Of a stretch of 64,000 nucleotides of DNA, positions 9,165 through 18,569 are shown one piece after another. A program made the translations under genes and the position numbers. The stretch comes from Actinokineospora globicatena (GTDB taxonomy: Bacteria > Actinomycetota > Actinomycetes > Mycobacteriales > Pseudonocardiaceae). The notes beneath the pieces are model-generated. The model worked only from the letters and a program-made list of their open reading frames with translations. It was not told the DNA's origin and searched no databases. Positions within the stretch are counted from its first letter, which is position 1, and each line of letters opens with the position of its first letter. Location: positions 186,001 through 250,000 of the forward strand of contig NZ_JAMTCR010000003.1 of assembly GCF_024171945.1 (NCBI RefSeq). Direction: 5' to 3'.

Positions 9165-9776
9165 TCATGCCTGCTCCTCGCGGGTCAGGACGAGAGAGCT
9201 CCACCGGACGCCGGGTCTGCCCAGCGCGTCCGCCGTTTCGCTGTGGTGCACCACTCGCAGGCCGTGGTGCCCGGCCAGGTCGATCGTCTCGGGTGCGGTC
9301 ACGTCGAACATCCGCCGGTCCGGAGGGACTGGGCCGTGGCGCAGGGTCAGGATCACGTGACCGCCAGGGGCGACAAGGCCCGCGATCCTCGCCATGCCGG
9401 TGCGCCGCTCGGTGGGGTCCAAGTGCATCCAGACAGCGCTGAGCAGCACGAGGTCGAAGACGCCGCGCACCGATCGGAGTTCCGGGAGCGAATCGTCCAG
9501 CCACCGAAGGGTCGGACCGTGCAACGCCTCGCCGATCGCCCGGAACTCCGGGGTCGGCTCGACGGCCGTGACCGCGTGCCCGCGTGCGACGAGAGCAGCG
9601 GCGTCACGCCCAGAACCCGCCCCGACATCCAGCACTCGACTAGGCGCGTCCGGCACCCACCCCAACACCGCGGCGTGGACCTCGTCGAAGACCAACGCCT
9701 CGTACTGGCGGGCCAACGAGTCGGCCGCGCCCCCGTAGCCCGCCGCTCCCGCCACCAGTCCGTGTTTCTGGCTCAC
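9165..9776 (-). CDS. Class I SAM-dependent methyltransferase
   Basis: 203 residues from GTG at 9776, which has GGGGG five bases upstream; a TTG at 9800 would add eight. The SAM-binding motif I is VLDVGAGSGRDAAAL, followed by the acidic end of strand 2 (AVTAVEPT), FDLVLLSAVWMHL and a GGHVILTLRHGP stretch, the normal order of the Rossmann-like fold. It looks like a small-molecule or general methyltransferase, with no distinctive acceptor-binding domain. It is a monocistronic gene divergent from the ESX-like locus that begins at 9935. Confidence 0.78.
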   Translation of the reverse strand: MSQKHGLVAGAAGYGGAADSLARQYEALVFDEVHAAVLGWVPDAPSRVLDVGAGSGRDAAALVARGHAVTAVEPTPEFRAIGEALHGPTLRWLDDSLPELRSVRGVFDLVLLSAVWMHLDPTERRTGMARIAGLVAPGGHVILTLRHGPVPPDRRMFDVTAPETIDLAGHHGLRVVHHSETADALGRPGVRWSSLVLTREEQA

Positions 9777-9934
9777 GATCGCCCCCCAGTCACCGGCCAA
9801 GGTTAGGTCCAGCTTCTCGCGACAGCGGGGATCAGGTGCACCCGAGTGTGTCCACAGTGTCCGCGAACCGGCTGTGCCCGCCGGTGAACTCCCGTACAGT
9901 GCCGGCAGATGACCAGGTCAGGGGGTATGCGCGG

Positions 9935-10222
9935 GTGAGTGGGTACGAGGTTGAGATCGGCCAGTTACGGAGCGCGGCCACGGCGGCGGGGTCCGCGGCG
10001 GACCAGGCCAGGGTGGTGGAGCCGGGCAACGGTCTAGGCGCGATCGCAACGGCGTTGCCTGGTGGGGTAGCGGCGAGCGGTGCCCCCGCGCTGGAGTCGA
10101 CGTTCAACGAGCGCGGGTCCGGGTGGGCGGGCGAGATCCGGCAGTGGAGTGAGTCGGTGGCGGCCTCCGCGACGGCCTATGCCGAGAATGAGGACTCCGC
10201 GGAAGGGGCGTTCGGGGGATGA
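9935..10222 (+). CDS. Small ESX / type VII secretion-associated protein
   Basis: 95 residues from GTG at 9935, which has an AGGGGG sequence nine bases upstream; the frame is open further up but without a ribosome site. The protein is mostly helical and acidic with a central break, and has RGSGWAGEIRQWSESV in the second half, similar in layout to EspC or WXG100-like secretion partners. It overlaps the next gene by 4 bp (ATGA), so the pair is probably co-translated and co-secreted. The exact family is uncertain because the classic WxG turn is not cleanly placed. Confidence 0.6.
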   Translation: MSGYEVEIGQLRSAATAAGSAADQARVVEPGNGLGAIATALPGGVAASGAPALESTFNERGSGWAGEIRQWSESVAASATAYAENEDSAEGAFGG

Positions 10223-11607
10223 CCATCGGGTATGACGACGTCCGCACCTGGGACGCGGAGGCGCTCGACGCCGCGGCCACCAACCTGCGGGGGCGGCGGG
10301 ACAAGCTCATCGGGTTGCAGGACGAGCTCGACGACGCCCGGAGGCTGCCCGACTGGCACGGTCCCGCGGGTGAGCGTGCACGGAACTCCCTGGGCGACAC
10401 CCGCAACAACGCCGAGATCCTGATCGTGGAGCTGTCCGCCGTAGAGCGGGCCCTGCAGGTCGCGTCGGACGATGTCACGACCCTGACGTCCCGGGTCGCG
10501 AACAACGACTCGCTCGCCGCCACCTACCAGTTCGGCATCGCCCCCGACGGCGCGATCGTGGACAACAAGCCCGCCGACCCCCAGCCCCGGTCGCGGTACG
10601 AGGCCGAGGAACTCGCGGAGGCCAGGCGGCACCGGGACACCATCAGGCGGCAGCTGGAGCAGGAGACCAAGGCGATCCTGACCGCCGCGAACGGCATCGA
10701 CGCCGCCCTGGCCCGGGTCATGCAGCTCGCGCACGACCGCAAGGTCAGCGATCACGACGCGACCACGCTGGCCGGTGCCAAGAAGGGCGGGGAGCTCGAC
10801 GCCCAGGTCGCCGCGATGGAGCAGTCGCTGCGGGACGCGGGGCTGCTGACCGGGCCGCCCGCGTCCGGTCACTACCGGCAGTGGCTGGAGAACGCCGTGC
10901 TGCGGGGCGTGCCGGTCGACACCATCAAGGAGATGATCGTCGACCACCACATCACGCCGGAGGACTTCGCGGTGCTCGACGGGATGGAGGAGATCCGCGA
11001 GGACGAGGACGGCGACGGCACCTCCAAGTCGTACTTCCTGATGCCCACCGACATCAGCGGGGACGACGCCGCCAAGGCCGTGCGGATGACCTACATCATG
11101 AACGCGGGCACCGACTACAGCGGCGGCGACTTCGCGCCCACCCCGTACGGGTCCGACGAGCTCCAGCGGATCGTCGACCGGCAGCGGGCGAACTCCTGGA
11201 GCTACGACGACGACGTCGCGTTCGTCCACGGCAACGGCGGCCGCCTGGTGACCACCCCGAACGGCATGATGATGGGCCTGGGTGGCAACCTCATCCAGGA
11301 CCAGTTCAGCCAGCGCGGCGGGACCACCTGGGGTGACACGTTCATGCTCAACATCGACAACCCCGCCGACCCCGCGCAGCAGCTCCGCGAGGTGGCCGCG
11401 TCCGGGCACGCGTGGTACGACGGCGAGGGTGGCCCCCAGCGGGGCGACCTCGACATGGACCGGCTGCTCCACCACGAGGAGCGCCACTCCCAGCAGTGGG
11501 CGCGCGAGGGCTACTCCGGTTTCCTCGCCTCCTACGTGTGGGAGCAGGTCACCGGCGGCAACGAGACCGAGGAAGACGCGGGACTGTCCGATGGCGGATA
11601 TCGCTAG
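10219..11607 (+). CDS. Candidate type VII secretion effector with C-terminal HExxH metalloprotease-like domain
   Basis: 462 residues. The first 110 or so residues are helical with RLPDWHGPAGERARNS, a WxG-type hairpin like that of ESX substrates. A charged helical linker follows, then a C-terminal domain with ATTP-free motifs VAFVHGNGG and DRLLHHEERHSQQWAREG. The latter contains His419-Glu420-x-x-His423, the zinc-binding HExxH pattern of zincins. No signal peptide is seen, which fits export by type VII secretion with the small protein encoded just upstream (4 bp overlap). A toxin or peptidoglycan- or protein-cutting role is inference. The downstream lipoprotein gene overlaps by 17 bp and could encode a partner or immunity protein. 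Confidence 0.65.
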   Translation: MTIGYDDVRTWDAEALDAAATNLRGRRDKLIGLQDELDDARRLPDWHGPAGERARNSLGDTRNNAEILIVELSAVERALQVASDDVTTLTSRVANNDSLAATYQFGIAPDGAIVDNKPADPQPRSRYEAEELAEARRHRDTIRRQLEQETKAILTAANGIDAALARVMQLAHDRKVSDHDATTLAGAKKGGELDAQVAAMEQSLRDAGLLTGPPASGHYRQWLENAVLRGVPVDTIKEMIVDHHITPEDFAVLDGMEEIREDEDGDGTSKSYFLMPTDISGDDAAKAVRMTYIMNAGTDYSGGDFAPTPYGSDELQRIVDRQRANSWSYDDDVAFVHGNGGRLVTTPNGMMMGLGGNLIQDQFSQRGGTTWGDTFMLNIDNPADPAQQLREVAASGHAWYDGEGGPQRGDLDMDRLLHHEERHSQQWAREGYSGFLASYVWEQVTGGNETEEDAGLSDGGYR

Positions 11608-12142
11608 GTGGCCGCACGTCGTCGGCGCCGCCCTGCTCGTGGCGGCACTGACCACGGCGTGCGACACCAAGGCGCAGTACGAGCCCTCGCTGCCCCCGGC
11701 GGCCGGGTTCCGCGTCGACGACGGCATCCTCAAGCTGTGGACGGGAACTCCGTGCCAGGGCGTCACCGGCGTGACGCTGATCTTCGACTCGGGTACCTCG
11801 AAGAGCAAGCAGGTGGTCTGGGCCGCGCCGCCACCAGGGGTACCGCTGGAACGCATGGACCTGCTCGACATCACCGGCGGCTCGAGTCCTGACGGCGCGC
11901 TCGAAGTCCGGGTGCCGCTGCCCACGGACTACGACTGGACCAAGGCGGAGTCGATCAACTTCTCCGTCGACGGCCCCCGCGCGAACGGCGCCAGGGTCGA
12001 CGTCCACCGAGTGCTGCGGGAATCGGCCCAACATCCGCCCAGCAGCTACCTGTTCGGCCAACGCGGCTGGCTGGACCCGACGGACGTCCAGCGGGAGAAC
12101 CAGAAGTCCTTCCTGACCGTCTGCACCCCCGACCCCGGCTGA
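11591..12142 (+). CDS. Putative lipoprotein, partner of the HExxH protein
   Basis: 183 residues. A lipoprotein signal peptide is clear: a short basic N-terminus, a hydrophobic stretch VVGAALLVAALTTAC and the lipobox cysteine at about residue 26. The mature part is polar and beta-rich with no family I recognise. ATG at 11591 lies inside the end of the preceding gene (17 bp overlap), so expression is coupled to the candidate effector. An immunity or secretion-assisting role is possible but not shown by sequence. Confidence 0.6.
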   Translation: MADIARWPHVVGAALLVAALTTACDTKAQYEPSLPPAAGFRVDDGILKLWTGTPCQGVTGVTLIFDSGTSKSKQVVWAAPPPGVPLERMDLLDITGGSSPDGALEVRVPLPTDYDWTKAESINFSVDGPRANGARVDVHRVLRESAQHPPSSYLFGQRGWLDPTDVQRENQKSFLTVCTPDPG

Positions 12143-12168
12143 TCTCGGCGGACCCCACGGAGCCGACC

Positions 12169-12414
12169 ATGAACACCCCCTTGCGCACCACCCTGCGCCG
12201 CCTCGTGTTCGGCGCCTTGGTCATCACCGTCGCGCTGATCGTGCTGCTCGTCGCCTCGGTCGTCCTCAGCGCCACCGGCCTCACCCGCGACCCCCACGGC
12301 TACGGCATCTTCGCCGGAGTCCTCTTCGCCGCGGTCCTGACCCCCGTGGCCCTCATCCTGGCCCTCGCCCACCGATCCCTGCGCCACCGCGACAAGCCTC
12401 CCAGCGATCTCTGA
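12169..12414 (+). CDS. Small membrane protein, two membrane segments
   Basis: 81 residues with two hydrophobic segments (about residues 12-34 and 44-67) separated by a short polar loop, and a basic tail. No domain is recognised. It lies 26 bp downstream of the lipoprotein gene on the same strand and probably belongs to the same transcript. It is convergent with the hydrolase gene, 6 bp away. Confidence 0.6.
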   Translation: MNTPLRTTLRRLVFGALVITVALIVLLVASVVLSATGLTRDPHGYGIFAGVLFAAVLTPVALILALAHRSLRHRDKPPSDL

Positions 12415-12420
12415 CGCTCT

Positions 12421-13569
12421 TTACGCGAACCCCATCGCCGGGTAGGCGGGTGACGGGCCGTCGAACAGGGTGGTGGGGTGGCCGCGGAGGGCGTGGTCGA
12501 AGAACGCGATGGTGTAGGCGTGGCGGGTGCGGAGTGCTTCGGCCGGGCGCAGCGTGCCCAGGTAGCTGGTCAGCCGGTCGGCGGGCAGGTTCAGTTGGGG
12601 GAGAAGGGCTTGTGCGTCGGTGAAGGACGCGTGCTCGGCGCCGAGCAGGGTCAGGTGCCGGTTCCACCCCGGGGTGCTGGCGCGGAACGCTTGCCAGCCG
12701 GGGCCGGTGTTGGTCGGGCCGTCCTTGCCGATCAGCAGGAACGGGCGGTCGAGGCCGGACTCGGCGACCGGGAGGAGCGAGCCGTCCGGGTAGGTGAGGT
12801 TCCCGTCCAGGTTCACCCCTGCGCGGATCCGTGCGTCCGAGGCCATCGCCACCGCGGCGGCGGACCCACCCATGGACGCGCCGAACATCCCCACCCGGTT
12901 GAGGTCGACCCGCACATCGCGCGGCAGCCAGTTGGCCAGACTGTCCACAACAAACTGAACGTCGGCCACGCGGACCGCCAACGCCTTGCGAACGAAAGCA
13001 TCCGGGTCGCTAGGTACCTCCAGCGTCACCAGTCGACCATCCGGGAACTCCACCTCCGGTGACTCGTGGGTGTGGTCGATCGACACCACCACAAACCCGC
13101 GACTGGCCAACTCCTCGGCGAACACCGTCCCCCATGTCCGCGGTTCGCCAAGCCCTGGCGAGTACAGCACCACCGCCCGAGGCCCACCCGCCGCCGCTGG
13201 AGCCCCCACTCGCGCGTTGCTGACGACCCGGTCCCAGGCCACCCACGGCAGGTCCAGCCCGAGGTACCGCGACGCGCTGACGGCCCCGAAGTGCGCGGCG
13301 GCCCTCGGCAGCATGTACGGCAACCGCGCACACCCAGCCGACCAAGCCGACGGGTAGTGCGCCGTCACCATCAACTCCCGTGGCCCCGACCCCCACGGAT
13401 CGACCCGACCCCGATCGACCAACCGCGTCGTCACCGCACCCACCGCGTGCCCACCACGCGGAGTCGGCAACCACACGGTGTTCTCCGCCCCGGCCCGCGC
13501 GGGCAGCAGCATCCCCGCCGCCACCCCCGCCGCACCCACGAGCGCACCACGTCGTCCGAATGAACCCAT
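12421..13569 (-). CDS. Exported alpha/beta hydrolase, PAF-acetylhydrolase / lipase-like (Tat signal)
   Basis: 382 residues from ATG at 13569. The N-terminus FGRRGALVGAAGVAAGML ending in ARAGA is a twin-arginine-type export signal. The mature enzyme has an oxyanion region YSPGLGEPRTWG, VVSIDHTHE, the nucleophile elbow GMFGASMGG and a late His in LGAEHASF, the order seen in bacterial lipases of the platelet-activating-factor acetylhydrolase type. It likely cleaves short-chain esters or phospholipids outside the cell. It is divergent from the collagenase gene, which is also exported. Confidence 0.78.
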   Translation of the reverse strand: MGSFGRRGALVGAAGVAAGMLLPARAGAENTVWLPTPRGGHAVGAVTTRLVDRGRVDPWGSGPRELMVTAHYPSAWSAGCARLPYMLPRAAAHFGAVSASRYLGLDLPWVAWDRVVSNARVGAPAAAGGPRAVVLYSPGLGEPRTWGTVFAEELASRGFVVVSIDHTHESPEVEFPDGRLVTLEVPSDPDAFVRKALAVRVADVQFVVDSLANWLPRDVRVDLNRVGMFGASMGGSAAAVAMASDARIRAGVNLDGNLTYPDGSLLPVAESGLDRPFLLIGKDGPTNTGPGWQAFRASTPGWNRHLTLLGAEHASFTDAQALLPQLNLPADRLTSYLGTLRPAEALRTRHAYTIAFFDHALRGHPTTLFDGPSPAYPAMGFA

Positions 13570-13659
13570 GCCTTCGAGAGTGCCGGACCACAAGCGCGCC
13601 GCCATCGGGGTCATCCCCGGACCTGACCCCGATCCGCGACCCGCATACGCGGTCGATCC

Positions 13660-13677
13660 ATAGCGCCGTTCTATAGA
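13660..13677 (+). promoter_or_regulatory. Possible -10 region / ATAG...CTAT inverted repeat upstream of collagenase
   Basis: The 220 bp between the hydrolase and the collagenase contains a rare AT-rich spot, ATAG-7-CTATAGA. TATAGA at 13672-13677 could be a -10 box, about 110 bp before the ATG, but no good -35 box is seen 16-18 bp upstream. ATAG and CTAT also form a small inverted repeat. Confidence 0.25.
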
Positions 13678-13789
13678 CGAGTGGCATGACCACGTGTGTT
13701 CGGGCTGTGTGAGTCTGCTTGAGCAGGCGGTTCCCTGCGTATTCCGCCGAATGGTCGCGGAAGCGGCCGTGCCGAGAAACGGAAAACCC

Positions 13790-16279
13790 ATGTCCCCTTC
13801 GCGTGTCCGGAAAACCGGGCCGCTGGTGTTGGTCGTCAGCGCCTTGGCCCTGTTAGTCGTTGTCCTCTCCCCGTCCGCGTCCGGTCGGCCGGTGGCCGTC
13901 CAGAGCGCGACTCTGCCGCCGTCGGCTGGGGTCGCCGAGGATGCGGACCACATCGCCCGAGAGCAGTTACCCGTCGCGCGGCGAACGCCCCTGTCCGCGT
14001 CGAAAACCCAGCAGCGCAGCGACTACGACGTGGCCGCGCGCCCCAAGAGTGCGTTGGCCGCGTGTGACACCAGCGGGTTCACCAGTCGGACCGGGTGGGC
14101 GTTGGTCGACTTCATCCGTTCCTCCACAACGGACTGTGTCAACACCCTGTTCTCCCTCACCGGAACCGACGCCAACCGCGCCTTCCGTGAGGACCAGATG
14201 ACCTACGTCGCCTACGGGTTGCGCGACAACGGGTCGACCTATCCCGGTACCAACGCGACCGGGACCGCGCAGCTCGTCCTCTACCTGCGGGCAGGTTACT
14301 ACGTCCAGTGGTACAACCCGGACGTCGTCGGCCCGTACGGCACCGCGATGCGCTCCGCCATTCGGTCTGGTTTGGACAGTTTCTTCGCGAACCCGCGGGC
14401 GTTCACGGTCAGCGACGCCAACGGTGAGACGCTCGCCGAGACGGTCACCCTCATCGACAGCGCCCAGGAGAACGCGCGCTACCTGTTCGTGGTGAAGCGG
14501 CTGCTCGACGGCTACAACTCGACCTACGACCAGTCGTGGTACATGCTCAACGCCGTCAACAATGTCTACACCGTCCTGTTCCGCGGCCACCAGGTCCCGG
14601 AGTTCGTCACGACGGTGACCGCCGACCCGAGCGTGCTGGAGACCTTGCGGGCGTTCGCGGTGCGCAACCTCGGCCTGCTCTCGACCGAGCGCGCCTACCT
14701 CACCTCCAACGCCGGGCGGGAGCTGGGCCGATTCCTCCAGCACTCGGCGCTGCGGGCCACGGCGAGGCCGAAGGCGAAGGCGCTGACCGACGTGTCCGCG
14801 ATCCGGGGCGTGACCGCGCCGCTGTGGGTGGGGGTCGCCGAGATGGTCGACAACTACGACAAGGCCAACTGCGCCTACTACGGGGCCTGCGACCTGCAGA
14901 ACCGGCTCCAGGCCGAGGTCCTGCCGGTCAACCACACCTGCGCGTCGACCCTGCGGATCCGCGCCCAGGAGATGACCGCCACCGAGCTGTCGCAGACCTG
15001 CGCCAGCCTGCTCAACCAGGACGCGTACTTCCACCGCGTGGTCAGCGATCCCGGCCCGGTGACCGGGGACCGCAACACCGCGCTGGAGGTCGTCGTCTAC
15101 GACTCCAGCACCGACTACCAGACCTACGCGGGCGTGATGTGGGGCATCGACACCAACAACGGTGGCATGTACCTGGAGGGCGACCCCTCGGCGGCGGGCA
15201 ACCAGGCCCGGTTCATCGCCTACGAGGCGGAGTGGGTGCGGCCGACGTTCCAGATCTGGAACCTCAACCACGAGTACACGCACTACCTCGACGGCCGGTT
15301 CGACATGGCGGGCGACTTCACCTCCAACGTGACCACGCCGACCATCTGGTGGATCGAGGGCTTCGCCGAGTACGTCTCCTACCAGTACCGCAACGTCCCC
15401 TACGACGCCGCCATCGCCGAGGCGGGCAAGCGGACCTACGCGCTCAGCGCACTGTTCGACACCACCTACTCGCACGACACCACGCGCATCTACCGATGGG
15501 GCTACCTGGCCGTCCGGTACATGATCCAGTCCCACCCCGCCGACGTGGCCACGGTCCTGGGCCACTACCGGTCCGGGAACTGGGCGGCGGCCCGCACCGT
15601 GCTCAAGACGACCATCGGCTCGCGCTACGACAGCGACTGGTACACCTGGCTGTCGGCCTGCGCCGCCGGGAACTGCGGCGGTGGCGGCACCACGAACCAA
15701 CCCCCGGTCGCGGACTTCACCGCCTCGGTCAACGGCCGCGCGGTGACCTTCACCGACCGCTCCTCCGACGCGGACGGCACGATCGCGTCGCGCCGCTGGG
15801 ACTTCGGCGACGGCACGACGTCCACCGCGACCTCGCCCAGCCGCAACTACGCCGCCGACGGCACCTACACCGTCCGCCTGACGGTCACCGATGACCGGGG
15901 AGCGGCGGTGACCGCGACCAAGGCGGTCACGATCGGTTCCGGCGCGCTGCCCGAGTGCGGGGGCACGGACACCAGGGTCCTGGGCAAGAACTGCCAGCGC
16001 TCCGCCCGTTCGGCCAGCAGCGGCAATTACGACTACCTGTACCTGTCGGTGCCGTCCGGAACCGCTCGGGTGAGCATCGCGACCTCGGGTGGCACGGGCA
16101 ACTGCGATCTGTACGCCAGCACCACCGCGTGGGCGACGACGTCGACGGCGACCCACCGCTCGACCAGCGCCACCAACCAGGAGGCGATCACCGTGACCGC
16201 CCCGCCCGCGGGCTACCTCTACGTCAGCCTCAAGGGCGCGAACGACTGTGCGGGGGTCGTCGTGACGAGCCGCTACTGA
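13790..16279 (+). CDS. Secreted M9-family collagenase with PKD and PPC domains
   Basis: 829 residues from ATG at 13790 (GGAAAA upstream). A Sec signal peptide is visible (TGPLVLVVSALALLVVVL). The N-terminal M9 activator region is followed by the catalytic domain with the zinc motif HEYTH (His494, Glu495, His498) and the third ligand Glu523 in WWIEGFAEY. After CGGGG comes a PKD domain (about 635-715, NQPPVADFTA to VTIGSG), then a pre-peptidase C-terminal (PPC) domain with YDYLYLSVPSG and GANDC, both common collagen-binding or folding modules. The enzyme should cut collagen-like or similar proteins outside the cell. The 3' end is convergent with a LysR gene. Confidence 0.9.
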   Translation: MSPSRVRKTGPLVLVVSALALLVVVLSPSASGRPVAVQSATLPPSAGVAEDADHIAREQLPVARRTPLSASKTQQRSDYDVAARPKSALAACDTSGFTSRTGWALVDFIRSSTTDCVNTLFSLTGTDANRAFREDQMTYVAYGLRDNGSTYPGTNATGTAQLVLYLRAGYYVQWYNPDVVGPYGTAMRSAIRSGLDSFFANPRAFTVSDANGETLAETVTLIDSAQENARYLFVVKRLLDGYNSTYDQSWYMLNAVNNVYTVLFRGHQVPEFVTTVTADPSVLETLRAFAVRNLGLLSTERAYLTSNAGRELGRFLQHSALRATARPKAKALTDVSAIRGVTAPLWVGVAEMVDNYDKANCAYYGACDLQNRLQAEVLPVNHTCASTLRIRAQEMTATELSQTCASLLNQDAYFHRVVSDPGPVTGDRNTALEVVVYDSSTDYQTYAGVMWGIDTNNGGMYLEGDPSAAGNQARFIAYEAEWVRPTFQIWNLNHEYTHYLDGRFDMAGDFTSNVTTPTIWWIEGFAEYVSYQYRNVPYDAAIAEAGKRTYALSALFDTTYSHDTTRIYRWGYLAVRYMIQSHPADVATVLGHYRSGNWAAARTVLKTTIGSRYDSDWYTWLSACAAGNCGGGGTTNQPPVADFTASVNGRAVTFTDRSSDADGTIASRRWDFGDGTTSTATSPSRNYAADGTYTVRLTVTDDRGAAVTATKAVTIGSGALPECGGTDTRVLGKNCQRSARSASSGNYDYLYLSVPSGTARVSIATSGGTGNCDLYASTTAWATTSTATHRSTSATNQEAITVTAPPAGYLYVSLKGANDCAGVVVTSRY

Positions 16280-16296
16280 CCCTTCTCCGCAGGGTG

Positions 16297-16326
16297 CCCG
16301 TCCGTCGGCTCAGGCCGGCGGGCGGG
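16297..16326. terminator. Hairpin between collagenase and LysR genes
   Basis: CCCGTCCGTCGG (16297-16308) can pair with CCGGCGGGCGGG (16315-16326) over 12 bp if two G-U pairs are allowed, with a 6-base loop. It begins 17 bp after the collagenase stop and overlaps the last codons of the convergent LysR gene. There is no U-tract, as is common in actinomycetes. Confidence 0.4.
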
Positions 16327-17260
16327 CTTCGCGGTGGTCCTCCCACCACGGCCGGAACACCGTGCTCGCCATGGCCTGCTCGGAGTAGGCGGCCACCACC
16401 TCGGCGTAGACGCGGTTGGCCTGCTCCCAGCCGATGCGCTGCCTGCGCCACGCCAGCAGCAGCCGGATCCGCATCGGCTCACCCGCCAGCGGCCGGACCG
16501 CGATCCCCGGTCCGCCCTGCGAGGTGGGCTCGACCAGCTGCACGGCCCGACCCGCCGCGATCAGCCGCCGCCCACCACCGCTGGGCACCTCGAACCGGAC
16601 GTCCGGCGTGAACCCCGCCTGCCTGCACGCGGCTCGCAACGCGGCGAGCGACCCGTCGTCCGCACCCGGCGGGCTGATCCAGGCCTCGTCCGCCAGCCCG
16701 GCCAGCGGCACGGCCGCGGCGCTCGCCAGCGGGTGCTCGGCCGACAACGCGACGTACACCGGCACCCACGGCACGATGATGCGCTGCCCGATGTCCCTCG
16801 GCAGCGGGATGTCGTGGTCCTCGGCCATCCCGAGCACCGCCACGTCCAGGTGCCCGAGGGTCAGCGAGCGGGCCAGCGCGGTGCTCGACGGCTCGATCTG
16901 CATCGACACCTCGGCGCCGGGCAACGACCGCTCCACCCGCTCGAACAGCGTCGCGACGCACTCCATGTGCACCGTCCCGAACCGGATCGGGCCGCCCGCG
17001 TCCGCCGAGGTACCGGCGCCGAAGGCGTCCAGCTCCGCCAGCACGACCCGGGCGCGCCGCACCAGGTCCGTGCCCAGCTCGGTCGGCACCACACCGGTCC
17101 GGCTGCGCTCGAAGAGCCGACCGCCCACGGTCCGCTCGACCCGCTGCAACAACGTCGACAGCGACGGCTGGGAGATCCCCAGCCGCGTCGCCCCCTGGGA
17201 CAGACTGCCCGCCTCGGCGATCGTGCAGACCGCCCGCAAGTGCCGGATCTCCAGGTCCAT
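16310..17260 (-). CDS. LysR-family transcriptional regulator
   Basis: 316 residues. The N-terminal winged helix is classic: LRAVCTIAEAGSLSQGATRL, ISQPSLSTLLQRVE and GGRLFERSRTGV. The remaining part is the effector-binding domain with the usual two-lobed pattern. The gene is divergent from the DHFR-like and YCII-like pair starting at 17463, separated by about 200 bp, so those genes are the likely regulated targets. No ligand can be deduced. Confidence 0.88.
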   Translation of the reverse strand: MDLEIRHLRAVCTIAEAGSLSQGATRLGISQPSLSTLLQRVERTVGGRLFERSRTGVVPTELGTDLVRRARVVLAELDAFGAGTSADAGGPIRFGTVHMECVATLFERVERSLPGAEVSMQIEPSSTALARSLTLGHLDVAVLGMAEDHDIPLPRDIGQRIIVPWVPVYVALSAEHPLASAAAVPLAGLADEAWISPPGADDGSLAALRAACRQAGFTPDVRFEVPSGGGRRLIAAGRAVQLVEPTSQGGPGIAVRPLAGEPMRIRLLLAWRRQRIGWEQANRVYAEVVAAYSEQAMASTVFRPWWEDHREARPPA

Positions 17261-17462
17261 CCGAGCAGCCTATCCCCGGTCCCGACCTGCCGGAACCCCG
17301 CGACGAGGCCCGTCCACAGTGGTCGAACAACGCTCCTCGGCTGGCCCGGCGGAAAGATCTTCGAAGAAAGTTCGGGCCGGGTTGTCGGATCGGCGTCGAG
17401 CCGTTCGTTGCGGTGGTGAGAGGCGGCCACGGGGCCGCCCGGGACGAACAGGAACCACGGCC

Positions 17463-18071
17463 ATGAAGCTGACGGTCACGACGCAGGTCTCGGTCGACGG
17501 GGTCATGCAGGCGAACGGCGGGCGCAACGAGGAGCTCGACCCCGGGTTCGACCGGGGCGGGTGGGCCAGGCCGCTGTTCGGCGGCGAGTCCGCGCGGTTC
17601 GTCGGCGACCTCATCCAGCGGGCCGACGCGTTCCTGCTCGGGCGGCGGACCTACGAGCTGTTCGCCGGGTACTGGGGGACGATGCCACCGGGCAGCGGCC
17701 CCATCGCGGACGCGCTGAACGAGCGGCCGAAGTACGCCGCGTCGAACACCCTCACCGAGTCGCTGTGGGCGGACACGACGATCCTCTCCGGCGACGTCGA
17801 GTCGGCCATCCGCGCACTGCGGGCCAACGGCACGGGGGAGTTGCAGGTGCACGGCAGCGGGGTGCTGGTCCGGTGGCTGCTCGAGCGCGACCTCGTCGAC
17901 GAGATGACCCTGTTGGTCGTCCCCGTCGTGGTCGGCGAGGGCACCCGGTTGTTCCCGGCATCCGGTCGCGACATCGCCCTCGACCTGGTCGACACGCGTG
18001 TGTTCCCCAACGGCATCGTGGCCCACGTCTACCGTCCCAACGGCCGCCCCCGGTACGCGACGCCCGAGTGA
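17463..18071 (+). CDS. Dihydrofolate reductase-family (RibD C-terminal-like) protein
   Basis: 202 residues. It opens with MKLTVTTQVSVDGVMQANGG, and has FLLGRRTYELFAGYWG, a KYAASNTL stretch and GELQVHGSGVLVRWLLE. These are the NADPH-binding and core motifs of the DHFR-like RibD_C family. Members are reductases of pterin- or pyrimidine-like substrates; the substrate is unknown here. It forms a two-gene unit with the following YCII-like gene and is divergent from the LysR gene. Confidence 0.82.
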   Translation: MKLTVTTQVSVDGVMQANGGRNEELDPGFDRGGWARPLFGGESARFVGDLIQRADAFLLGRRTYELFAGYWGTMPPGSGPIADALNERPKYAASNTLTESLWADTTILSGDVESAIRALRANGTGELQVHGSGVLVRWLLERDLVDEMTLLVVPVVVGEGTRLFPASGRDIALDLVDTRVFPNGIVAHVYRPNGRPRYATPE

Positions 18072-18115
18072 CCCGTCGACCACCTGATCCGCACAACCAG
18101 AGGAGAAGACCCGAG

Positions 18116-18439
18116 ATGCAGTACCTGCTTTCCGTCATCCACGACTCGCCCGACCTCGCCCCCGAGGACGAGATGGTGGCCATCGACGCCTTCAACGACC
18201 GCCTCCAAGCCGAGGGCCACTGGGTCTTCGCCGGTGGCCTCGGAACGCCCACCGCCGCCACCGTCGTCGACAACCGGGGCGGGCAGGCGCTGGTCACCGA
18301 CGGGCCGTTCCTGGAGTCCAAGGAGTTCCTCGTCGGCTTCTGGATCATCGAGGCCGCCGACCTGGACGTCGCCCTCAGGCTGGCCACCGACGGGTCGAGG
18401 GCGTGCAACCGCAAGGTCGAGGTGCGGCCCTTCCTGTGA
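18116..18439 (+). CDS. YCII-related (DGPF) domain protein
   Basis: 107 residues. The family hallmark TDGPFLESKEFLVGFWIIEA is present, preceded by MQYLLSVIHD. A strong ribosome site AGGAGA lies at 18101-18106. YCII-related proteins are small dimeric alpha-beta barrels, often encoded beside sigma factors or DHFR-like reductases; their biochemical role is unsettled. It follows the reductase gene by 44 bp on the same strand. Confidence 0.82.
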   Translation: MQYLLSVIHDSPDLAPEDEMVAIDAFNDRLQAEGHWVFAGGLGTPTAATVVDNRGGQALVTDGPFLESKEFLVGFWIIEAADLDVALRLATDGSRACNRKVEVRPFL

Positions 18440-18569
18440 TCGGTGCGACCGCCGGGGTCGGTCGGCCTGGCCCACCCGTGTGGTCCGTTCCTGCCGCCGG
18501 GTGAACGCCGGGTCGGGTCGGTGGGTGGAGTGCCATCCTGCGGGTCGACCCCGGACCGGAGGCAGCGCG

